Shown piece after piece: positions 49,782-56,643 of a stretch of DNA of 64,000 nucleotides (position 1 is the first letter of the stretch; the number at the start of each line of letters is the position of its first letter). The notes below the pieces were generated by a model. The model did not search any database. It worked only from the letters and a program-made list of their open reading frames with translations, and was not told where the DNA came from. Origin of the DNA: Actinoplanes sp. L3-i22 (GTDB lineage Bacteria > Actinomycetota > Actinomycetes > Mycobacteriales > Micromonosporaceae); contig NZ_AP024745.1 of assembly GCF_019704555.1 (NCBI RefSeq), forward strand, positions 3,232,501 through 3,296,500, written 5' to 3'. Both the position numbers and the translations under genes were made by a program.

Positions 49782-50647
49782 CCATTCTCGGCCTCGGCTG
49801 CGGGCAGCCCGGCGGGAGCGCGGAGATCCTGCTGACCGCGGCGCTGCGCGCGGCCGGCGACGCCGAGCTGGTCCGGCTGACCGACCTGACCACCGACGAG
49901 CACCTGTGGTGGCTGTGGGAACGGCTGGTCGAGTGCGACGGGCTGATCGTCAGCACGCCGATCATGAGCCGGACCATCGCCGCGCGCCTCAAGACGGTGA
50001 TCGACTTCCTGCTCGGGCCGAACGCGGACGCCGCGATCATCGAACACCTGGTCGCGGCGCGCCGGGCCGGGGTCGAGCCGGCCGTCCCGTTCCGGGTCGA
50101 CGAGCGGGTGCTCAAACCCCGGGTGGCCGGCCTGATCGCGGTCGGCGGCTCGCTCACCCCGCAGTGGAAGACGCTCGCGCTGCCGCTGCTGCACACCACG
50201 GTGTTCTCGATGCACATGGCGGTGGTCGACCAGGTCGTCCTCGGCGGCGCCGGCACCCCGCGCTCGATCCTGCTCGACGACGCGGCGCTGGAGCGTGCCG
50301 GCCGGCTCGGGGCGAACGTGGCGTCGCAGCTCGGCGTGCCGTTCGACGACGTGCGCTACCTCGGCGAACCGGGGCTGTGCCCGATGTGCCACCTCGACGT
50401 CGTCGAGCTGACCGGCACCGCGGTCACCTGCGCGACCTGCGGCAGCGCGGGGGAGCTGGCGGACGGCGGGGCGATCCGCTGGACGGACCTGACCACCTCG
50501 GTGATCTCGATGGCCGAGAAACGGGCGCACGCCCGGGAGATCCAGGAGACCGCCGCCGCACACGCCGCGGTGCGCTCGGACCTCGACGCGCGGGCGGCGC
50601 GGTTCGGCGGCTTCGACCGGGTGTCGCGGCCGCCTCAGGACGCGTAG
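49778..50647 (+). CDS. Flavodoxin-fold FMN reductase with C-terminal zinc-ribbon-like motif
   Basis: A 289-residue protein from ATG 49778. The N-terminal 200 residues have the NADPH-dependent FMN reductase fold (ILGLGCGQPGGSAEILLTAAL, CDGLIVSTPIMSRTIAARLKTVIDFLL, VGGSLTPQWKTLALPLLH). Residues about 205-225 add CPMCHLDVVELTGTAVTCATC, two CxxC pairs that look like a zinc or rubredoxin-type site, followed by helices. The combination is unusual. It probably passes electrons to, or supplies reduced FMN for, an oxygenase step of the island. The 3' end overlaps the convergent DUF2277 gene by 13 bp. Confidence 0.83.
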   Translation: MTILGLGCGQPGGSAEILLTAALRAAGDAELVRLTDLTTDEHLWWLWERLVECDGLIVSTPIMSRTIAARLKTVIDFLLGPNADAAIIEHLVAARRAGVEPAVPFRVDERVLKPRVAGLIAVGGSLTPQWKTLALPLLHTTVFSMHMAVVDQVVLGGAGTPRSILLDDAALERAGRLGANVASQLGVPFDDVRYLGEPGLCPMCHLDVVELTGTAVTCATCGSAGELADGGAIRWTDLTTSVISMAEKRAHAREIQETAAAHAAVRSDLDARAARFGGFDRVSRPPQDA

Positions 50648-50904
50648 CGCTTCTCCGCCCGGGCCCGGGCCTTCGCCGCCTCCACCTCGCGGTCCTTCGG
50701 CGGCGCGGTCGTCACCAACTCGTCCAGCAGCGCCTGGGTGGCCGCCGCGATCGCCGCCACCGCCTGATCAAAAGCGGCCTGATTCGCCTGCGAGGGGCGG
50801 GTCGCCCCGGCTACCTTCCGGACGTACTGCAACGCGGCGGCGTGCACCTCGCCGGGCGTCGCGGGCGGCTCGAAGTTGTGCAGTTGATGAATGTTGCGGC
50901 ACAC
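50635..50904 (-). CDS. DUF2277 domain-containing protein
   Basis: An 89-residue protein beginning MCRNIHQLHNFEPPATPGEVHAAALQYVRKVAG, which is the highly conserved DUF2277 opening, and ending in a basic helix. Small, cytosolic, function unknown. The early Cys-Arg-Asn-Ile and His residues are invariant in the family and hint at metal or cofactor binding. Convergent with the FMN reductase gene. Confidence 0.9.
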   Translation of the reverse strand: MCRNIHQLHNFEPPATPGEVHAAALQYVRKVAGATRPSQANQAAFDQAVAAIAAATQALLDELVTTAPPKDREVEAAKARARAEKRYAS

Positions 50905-50990
50905 GTTCGGCTCCTCGGGAGGGACGGATGGGTGCTACGAATCTATGCGATACTCGGCCGGGCCGTGGCGCCGTAGAACACGGGGTGGGC

Positions 50991-52466
50991 ATGCGACTGC
51001 GCACGGCGCTGGCGGCGGGGGTCGGCCTGGCCGCGGCGGTCCAGATCCTGCACCCGATGCTGCCCGGGCCGGCCGGATATGCCCTCTCCGACGCGATCGT
51101 CGCCGCCGCCGGCGGCTACGCCGCCTGGCACTATCTCCGCCGGGCACGCCAGGTCCGCGCGGCACACCGGGTCCGCGCCGCTTACGCTTTCGGAGCCTGC
51201 GCGTGTACGGCGTGGAGCCTCTCCAACCTCCTGATGCTCGCCGGCGTGCTGGCCTGGCCGGTCCTCAACGCCCCCGGCGCGCTCCTGTCCATGGTCGCCG
51301 CCGCCCTGGTCCCGGTCGCCGTGCTGCTCGCCGGCCACCGCCTGCGCGGCGTCGCCCGGGTCCGCCGGATCATCGACGTGGCCGCGGTCTCCGGCGCGGT
51401 CTTCGCCCTGGCCTGGGAATTCGTCCTGGCCGGGCTGGCCGGCGGCGCGATCCAGGGCTACGCCGTCACGATCGTCGCGGTGCTCGTGGTCGGCTCGTCG
51501 GTGGCGCTGGTGACCCTCTCCGAGTCCGCCCCGAACCGTGGCATGACCGCCCACCAGGTCCTGGCCGTCGCCGCGCTGCTGCAGGCCACCACCGTGCTGA
51601 TCGCCCTGCGCAACGGGGTCACCGGCGACCCCTGGTACCGGTACGGCGCCGGGGCGGGCTACGTCCTCGGCGCCTGGGCGACCGCGGTCTCCAGCCGGCT
51701 GCGGATCTCCCGGCCCGGCGCGGACGTGGTGGAACGCCTGGTGTTCGGGCCGTGGGCGCTGCTGCCGTACCTCCCGGTGGTGAGCGCGGTCGGGGTCGCC
51801 GGGTGGCGCGAACTGCGCGACGGCCGGCTCAGCCCGGTCCTGGTCTGGCTGCTGCTGGCCAGCTTCTCGCTGGTCCTGATCCGGCAGTTCCTCACGCTGA
51901 TCACGGTCGGCCGGCTCGCGGTGGCGCTGGAGGACCAGAAGGCGGCCCTCGCCCACCAGGCGCACCACGACGGACTCACCGGGCTGCCGAACCGGGTCGC
52001 CTTCCACAGCCGGGCCACCGAGATCCTGGCCCGGCGGCACACCGACGTCTGCGCGATGATGCTCGACCTGGACGGCTTCAAGCCGGTCAACGACACCCTC
52101 GGGCACGCCGCCGGGGACGAGGTGCTGGTGGTGGTCGCCGCGCGCCTCGCGGCCGGGCTGCGGGAGAGCGATCTGCTCAGCCGGTTCGGCGGGGACGAGT
52201 TCGCGATCCTGATCGCCGACGTGGGGCGGGAAGATGCGGGGGCCGCGGCGCAACGGCTGCTCGATCGGCTGGCCGAGCCGATGAGCGTGCACGGGGTGCA
52301 GGTGACCGTGGGCGGGAGCATCGGGCTGGCGTTTCTGCGGGGTGGGGACGTGGGCGGGATCGGGGGGTTGCTCCGGCGGGCGGATACCGCGATGTATGCG
52401 GCGAAGGCTTCGGGGAAGGGTGCGGTTCGCTGGTACGAGCCGGACAGTTGGACGGCTTCCGCATAG
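50991..52466 (+). CDS. Membrane GGDEF diguanylate cyclase
   Basis: About 491 residues from ATG 50991. The first 310 residues contain roughly nine hydrophobic segments (an unnamed membrane sensor module common in Actinoplanes-like bacteria). The GGDEF domain spans about 328-488: HDGLTGLPNRVAF, LDLDGFKPVNDTLGHAAGDE, RFGGDEFAIL with an intact active site, and the inhibitory RxxD site (RESD) five residues earlier. It should make c-di-GMP from GTP with product feedback. No EAL domain. Confidence 0.94.
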   Translation: MRLRTALAAGVGLAAAVQILHPMLPGPAGYALSDAIVAAAGGYAAWHYLRRARQVRAAHRVRAAYAFGACACTAWSLSNLLMLAGVLAWPVLNAPGALLSMVAAALVPVAVLLAGHRLRGVARVRRIIDVAAVSGAVFALAWEFVLAGLAGGAIQGYAVTIVAVLVVGSSVALVTLSESAPNRGMTAHQVLAVAALLQATTVLIALRNGVTGDPWYRYGAGAGYVLGAWATAVSSRLRISRPGADVVERLVFGPWALLPYLPVVSAVGVAGWRELRDGRLSPVLVWLLLASFSLVLIRQFLTLITVGRLAVALEDQKAALAHQAHHDGLTGLPNRVAFHSRATEILARRHTDVCAMMLDLDGFKPVNDTLGHAAGDEVLVVVAARLAAGLRESDLLSRFGGDEFAILIADVGREDAGAAAQRLLDRLAEPMSVHGVQVTVGGSIGLAFLRGGDVGGIGGLLRRADTAMYAAKASGKGAVRWYEPDSWTASA

Positions 52467-52617
52467 CGCTGGGATTCGCGTGGTCGATCCTCGGCACGGC
52501 GCGGGTCGTCCACACCGGTCGTGCGTGTGCGCCCCTCGGCATGACCCGCGGACCGACGATCATGGGGACGGCCCGGATCGTCGCTGCCCAGCACCGCAAT
52601 CGACCTTCGTGGCAATC

Positions 52618-52721
52618 GTGGGGACCAGCTCGTTCGGCTCGGCTGGTCGTGAGGGCTGTCCGGGGTGTCTGTGGCGGCCGTGGGGACCAGCTCGTCCGGC
52701 TTGGCTGGTCGTGAGGGCTGT
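52618..52721. repeat. 42-bp direct repeat, two copies
   Basis: Copies at 52618-52659 and 52680-52721 share GTGGGGACCAGCTCG at the start and GGCTGGTCGTGAGGGCTGT at the end, with two mismatches between. Confidence 0.85.
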
Positions 52722-53120
52722 TCCATCGTGCTGGGACGGCCCTGAGTGCCAGCCGGGGGATTGCGCCGGCGGTGGAGCGGGCCCACGGCGTACCTCCGAA
52801 GCCACCGTAAACCGGCAACTCCCGCCAGTGGCGGCCGCAGCCGTGACCGGCAGCGGGCGGTGCGTGGCGAGCAAACCGCGGGCAGGCCGCCACCGTGACC
52901 GGCAGCGGGCGGTGGGTCGGCAAACGGGCCGGCCGTAGTCGTGATCAATCGGCGGGCGGCGCCTGGCGAGTCGGCAGTGAGCGGGTTGCGGCCGAGGGCA
53001 GTAGCTCTCGGCAAGCCGATCGCGGTCGGCCGCGGGCGTGATCAACGGCGGGCGGCGTCTGGCAAGAAGGGCGTGACCAGGGACGGAGGGCGTCCGGTGA
53101 GCCGCCGGGCTCGGCGCGGG

Positions 53121-53182
53121 TTATCCACACTGGCGGGTTGTCCACAGGCCGTCCGCGTGATCATGGCGCGGGCCGCGACAAT
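53121..53182 (+). promoter_or_regulatory. 62-bp composite motif with two DnaA-box-like sites (copy B)
   Basis: TTATCCACA (53121-53129), 8 nt, TTGTCCACAGG (53138-53148), 7 nt, CGTGATC (53156-53162), 14 nt, GACAAT (53177-53182). Block order and spacers equal copy A at 9424-9485, while spacer sequences differ. It ends 80 bp before the DUF1992 start. Confidence 0.62.
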
Positions 53183-53262
53183 GTGCTTGGGCAGGCCCCC
53201 GTGGTGGGTGGGGACTATCTGGTGGGGGTGCTCCGGGCCGGGTGGAGTCGTAATCTTGGTCT

Positions 53263-53652
53263 ATGGGAGCGCACTGGTATGAGTCGTCCATCGACCGCCA
53301 GCTTCGTGAGGCTGCCGAGCGGGGCGAGTTCGAGAATCTGGCCGGGGCGGGAAAGCCGCTGACCGGGTACGGCGGGGAGTACGAGGACGACTGGTGGGTC
53401 AAGGACTGGGTCCGCCGGGAAGGGGCCACCGCGGGGGTGATCCCGCCGACCCTGGCGTTGCGCCGGTCGGCCGAGGATCTGGAGACCGTGGTCGACCGGC
53501 TGCCCACCGAGCGGGATGTCCGGGAGCATGTCGCCCAGCTCAACGCCCGCATCGACAAGGCGCGCCGCGGCCACCTGGACGGGCCGCCGGTGATCCTGCC
53601 GCCCTTCGACGCGGACGCGGTGGTCACCGCCTGGCAGGAACGCCGGCGCTGA
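53263..53652 (+). CDS. DUF1992 (DnaJ-homologue subfamily C-like) protein
   Basis: A 129-residue protein with the DUF1992 core near its N-terminus (YESSIDRQLREAAERGEFENLAGAGKPLTGYGGEYEDDWWVKDWVRRE), followed by charged helices ending WQERRR. Related to YhdN/DNAJC28 proteins. Cytosolic, function not established. The 62-bp DnaA-box-like motif lies upstream, and a strong hairpin for the opposite strand lies downstream. Confidence 0.88.
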   Translation: MGAHWYESSIDRQLREAAERGEFENLAGAGKPLTGYGGEYEDDWWVKDWVRREGATAGVIPPTLALRRSAEDLETVVDRLPTERDVREHVAQLNARIDKARRGHLDGPPVILPPFDADAVVTAWQERRR

Positions 53653-53713
53653 CGAGCGATAAAGACGGCGTGGCGGCAGCGATCGCGCTGCGGGCGAGCA
53701 ACAACTCAGGGGC

Positions 53714-53750
53714 GATCAAAAACGGCCTGGCGGGTCAACCCGCCAGGCCG
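53714..53750 (-). terminator. Strong Rho-independent terminator of the DUF6114 gene
   Basis: A perfect 12-bp stem (53723-53734 with 53739-53750, TCAA loop). On the reverse strand it is followed by TTTTTGATC, as expected for termination of the gene ending at 53766. Confidence 0.88.
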
Positions 53751-53765
53751 TCCGTGGAGCGTGGG

Positions 53766-55412
53766 TCAGCTCTCGAGGATCTGGATCGGCGACGCGGTCA
53801 GCGTGTCGCAGCTGACGTTCGCCAGCTCGATCGTGACGTCCGTGAACCAGAGGATCGGCAGGGTCAGCGGCGGCGGCTGCTCCGGCGTGAAGGTGACCGG
53901 GATCAGGCCGAACAGGTTGCCGGTCATCTTCGGGGTGTAGAAGCGGACGTGCCCGGTCGTGGTCAGCTCGGCGCTCTTGATCGTGGTGGTCGCGTCGCCC
54001 GGCTCGTCGATGGTCAGGCTGAACGGCTTGTTGACCGCCTTGTCCATGTTGAACTGGAGCGACTTGAGGACCCCGTTCTGGGTGGGTACGTCGGCGACGC
54101 CCTCGTAGGTCGAGTTGTACATGGTCAGCGAGTCGACCTTCATGATCCCCGGCTTGATCGAGGACTTGGGGATGCCGCCGTCGGCGACCAGGCCCTCCTG
54201 GCGGGCGCCGAGGCACGGGATGACGTCCTCGTCGGCGGCGGCCGCGCTGCTGGTGGTGGTCTTGGTCGGGGTGGCGGTGCCGCTCGCGGTCGGGGTCGCG
54301 TCGCCGCCGGCCGGCGCGGTGGTGGTCGTGGTGGCGGTCGGCTCCGCGGTGGGCTCGGTGGTCGCCGACGTCGTCGGCGACGCACTCGGAGTGGCCGACT
54401 CGTCGTCGCCGATGCCGAGCAGGTTGCCGACGCCGTCGACCACGTTCTGGAGGCCCTCGAGGATGGGGTTGCCGGCGTCCGCGGTGGCCGAGGCGGTGGG
54501 GCTGGCGGAGGCGGTGGCCGCGGCGCCCTTGGTCGCGCCGGCCGCGGCGGTGCCGGTGCGCGTGCCGGTCGGCTTGGCGGTGATCTTCGACTTGGCCGCG
54601 ACCGAGGAGGTCGCGGCCGGCGACGAGGACGCCGAGCTGCTGATCGAGGGCAGGCCGGCCGGGCAGTCGTCGGCGCTGGCCGGGATGCGGCTGCCGATCA
54701 GGACCGTGGTGCCGACGACCGCCGGCACCATGATGATCGCGAGGGCCTTGCGGTTCAGGCCGCGGCGCGGGCCGGGCAGATCGCCACGCGGCTCGTCGGC
54801 CGCGGCCGTGGTCTGGCCGGCCGCGCCGAAGCTGCGGATCTCGGTGTGCGCCGCGCCGGAGGCGGGGCCGTCCTCGCGGGCCGGGGCGGCGCCGAAGCCG
54901 GGGAGGATGCTCGGGTCGCTGACCGCGGGCGGGGTCTCGTGCGGCCGGTCGTCGTGGCCGGCGACCTCGATCTGCTGGGTGGACTCACCCTCCGGGGCGT
55001 ACTGCGGCGGGCCGGAGAAGCCGGTCGGGCCGGGGAGCCGGACGTCGGGCCGCGGGGCCTGCGGCGTCCAGGAGAGGCTGAGCGCCCCGCCGACGATGCC
55101 GAGGATCATGCCGAGGAACCAGCCGCCGAGGTTCAGCCCGATGAACGAGTAGAGCGCGGCGAGCAGGCCGATGATGCCGTAGAACACCCGCTGCTGCGGG
55201 GTGAACCAGACGAGCACGCCGCAGATCAGCATCAGGACCGGCAGCAGGTAGGAGAGGAACCCCTGCGGGCCGATGTGAATCTGGATGTTGGCCATGTCCA
55301 TGTTCGAGCTCCAGAAGAACTCGACGCCGGACAGCAGGAGGAACAGGCCGCCCCAGAACGGCCGCGCCCGCCGCCACCGGCGGAACTTGCTCCAGAAATC
55401 GTCCGTGGCCAC
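53766..55412 (-). CDS. DUF6114 membrane protein with long extracellular extension
   Basis: A 548-residue protein from GTG 55412 (GGAGGA upstream). Residues 1-125 are the DUF6114 membrane module (FWSKFRRWRRARPFWGGLFLLLSGVEFF, then three or four hydrophobic segments to GIVGGALSL). A Pro/Gly linker and an extra membrane segment (KALAIIMVPAVVGTTVLIG, about 210) follow, then a Ser/Thr/Ala-rich stretch (about 235-385), and a C-terminal domain (about 395-548) with paired Cys and beta-type sequence (MKVDSLTMYNSTYEGVADV ... VTIELANVSCDTLTASPIQILES). Streptomyces DUF6114 proteins are mostly just the membrane module. The neighbour upstream is the DUF6230 protein, its regular partner. Confidence 0.88.
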   Translation of the reverse strand: MATDDFWSKFRRWRRARPFWGGLFLLLSGVEFFWSSNMDMANIQIHIGPQGFLSYLLPVLMLICGVLVWFTPQQRVFYGIIGLLAALYSFIGLNLGGWFLGMILGIVGGALSLSWTPQAPRPDVRLPGPTGFSGPPQYAPEGESTQQIEVAGHDDRPHETPPAVSDPSILPGFGAAPAREDGPASGAAHTEIRSFGAAGQTTAAADEPRGDLPGPRRGLNRKALAIIMVPAVVGTTVLIGSRIPASADDCPAGLPSISSSASSSPAATSSVAAKSKITAKPTGTRTGTAAAGATKGAAATASASPTASATADAGNPILEGLQNVVDGVGNLLGIGDDESATPSASPTTSATTEPTAEPTATTTTTAPAGGDATPTASGTATPTKTTTSSAAAADEDVIPCLGARQEGLVADGGIPKSSIKPGIMKVDSLTMYNSTYEGVADVPTQNGVLKSLQFNMDKAVNKPFSLTIDEPGDATTTIKSAELTTTGHVRFYTPKMTGNLFGLIPVTFTPEQPPPLTLPILWFTDVTIELANVSCDTLTASPIQILES

Positions 55413-55479
55413 TCGTCCTCCAGAAACTGTATTTCACGTACGAAAAGGGGTGTTTCGACAAGCCGACGCGCAAAGGGGT

Positions 55480-55509
55480 GGGGCTCGCGGAGTGTGCCCC
55501 GCGAGCCCC
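55480..55509 (-). terminator. Hairpin between the DUF6230 and DUF6114 genes
   Basis: Perfect 11-bp stem (55480-55490 with 55499-55509, loop of 8), 12 bp after the DUF6230 stop on the reverse strand and followed by ACCCCTTT. It may partly terminate transcription or stabilise the upstream mRNA, giving more DUF6230 than DUF6114. Confidence 0.6.
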
Positions 55510-55521
55510 GGAAAAGCTAGA

Positions 55522-56160
55522 TCAGTAGCACTCGTTACCGGAGCCGCGGAGGAGCTTGAGGCTCATGCCGGTCAGCTTGAAGGTCGAAGCCGACGTCGAG
55601 TACGCCTTCTGCTTCAGGCTGTGGATGGTGACGTGGTCGGCCTGCTGGCCGAAGCCACCGGTCTCGCCCTTGGCGGAGCCCGCCTTGGTGAGGGAGCCCG
55701 CGTCGTTGCCGATCTCGATGTTGGTGAACGTGGCGTCGCCGCCCAGCTCGGACATGCCGATCAGCAGGTTCGAGGCCTGGACCTTCTTGTCCTTGTCCGC
55801 GCTGTCCTCGACCCCGGTCGCCGCCGTGATCTGCAGCGTGATCTGGCCCAGCGGGGTGCTCTGCGAGACCGACTGGCAGAGGCTGGTCAGCGTGGCGTCC
55901 TGGATGCCGGACATGGCGGCCGGGATGTAGTTCCCGCTGCCGTCCTTCAGGACACCGCTGTACTGGGTGAAGCCATCGCCCTCGAGCGTGGCGGCCGACA
56001 GCTTGAACTGGGTGCCGGACACGACAAAGTTCGCGGCCAGTGCGCCCGTCTGGAGCGCGACAACCAGGCCGGCGGCCACGGCGGTGGGCACGCCCACCGC
56101 GACGGCGAACCGACGCCAGTTGGTGCGTCCGGCGGCCGGAACGCTCTGCGAATCCTCCAC
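55522..56160 (-). CDS. DUF6230 exported protein
   Basis: A 212-residue protein from GTG 56160 with a perfect AGGAGG four bases upstream. After a short basic N-terminus (GRTNWRRFAVAVGVPTAVAAGLVVALQTGALAANF) comes a membrane or export segment, then a beta-rich domain (FVVSGTQFKLSAATLEGDGFTQYSGVLKDGSG ... ASNLLIGMSELGGDATFTNIEIGNDAGSL) and a C-terminal Cys (NECY). Often labelled cholesterol esterase in databases without support. Paired with DUF6114 throughout actinomycetes; probably an abundant surface-associated protein. Confidence 0.9.
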   Translation of the reverse strand: MEDSQSVPAAGRTNWRRFAVAVGVPTAVAAGLVVALQTGALAANFVVSGTQFKLSAATLEGDGFTQYSGVLKDGSGNYIPAAMSGIQDATLTSLCQSVSQSTPLGQITLQITAATGVEDSADKDKKVQASNLLIGMSELGGDATFTNIEIGNDAGSLTKAGSAKGETGGFGQQADHVTIHSLKQKAYSTSASTFKLTGMSLKLLRGSGNECY

Positions 56161-56643
56161 GGATCCTCCTATAAGAGTGATGACGGCCTACCGGCCACAC
56201 CGTCGATGGCTCGCATCGACGGGCGACACTTTGCCAGCCGTCGACAGCGAGGCGGGTCGATGCCGTCGTCGTAACGTTCGGGAAATGTTGCCGCTCCGGC
56301 ACGGTGACTACAAGGGCCATGGCTACTAGTCAGTAACCCACATCACTTGATCTTGGTGACTCTGTGTGATGTTGCTGTCTGGGGTGTCCGAAATTCCGGC
56401 TATAAACCCGACAATCGGCCCGGGTTCACCGGTGTGGCGGTAACCACAGGTATACGAGACATCGTTGATTACGGATCGGTAACGAAGTCCAGAGATCTCT
56501 CAGAAACCGCTTTCACCGGCCCGGAAGCCAGCCGGAGCCGAGATCCGGACGATGGATCTCTCCACCGAATGGGCAGCCGGACTCATGTCCACCCGGGCAG
56601 CTGCCGATGTGAGGGACATGATCGCCTTGCGGGAGCGCGGCCG
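56161..56643. other. 483-bp divergent promoter region
   Basis: Between the DUF6230 and histidine-kinase starts. Less GC-rich than its surroundings in the middle (56330-56510). Holds the AGGAGG for DUF6230 and an ACATCAC-N19-GTGATGT inverted pair (56340-56346, 56366-56372). No gene; an open frame reaching left of the kinase start has no coding support. Confidence 0.6.

Larger units (their letters stand above)
52467..53262. other. 796-bp gap with direct repeats and DnaA-box-like element
   Basis: No gene supported. Contains a 42-bp direct repeat (52618-52659, 52680-52721), several diverged copies of ACCGGCAGCGGGCGGTG and related text at 52800-53070, and the 62-bp composite motif at 53121-53182 upstream of the DUF1992 gene. 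Confidence 0.6.

Noticed and set aside
53394..55520. 708-codon + strand frame opposite DUF6114
   Set aside because: Gly/Arg-rich shadow; the reverse-strand gene has start, ribosome site and terminator.
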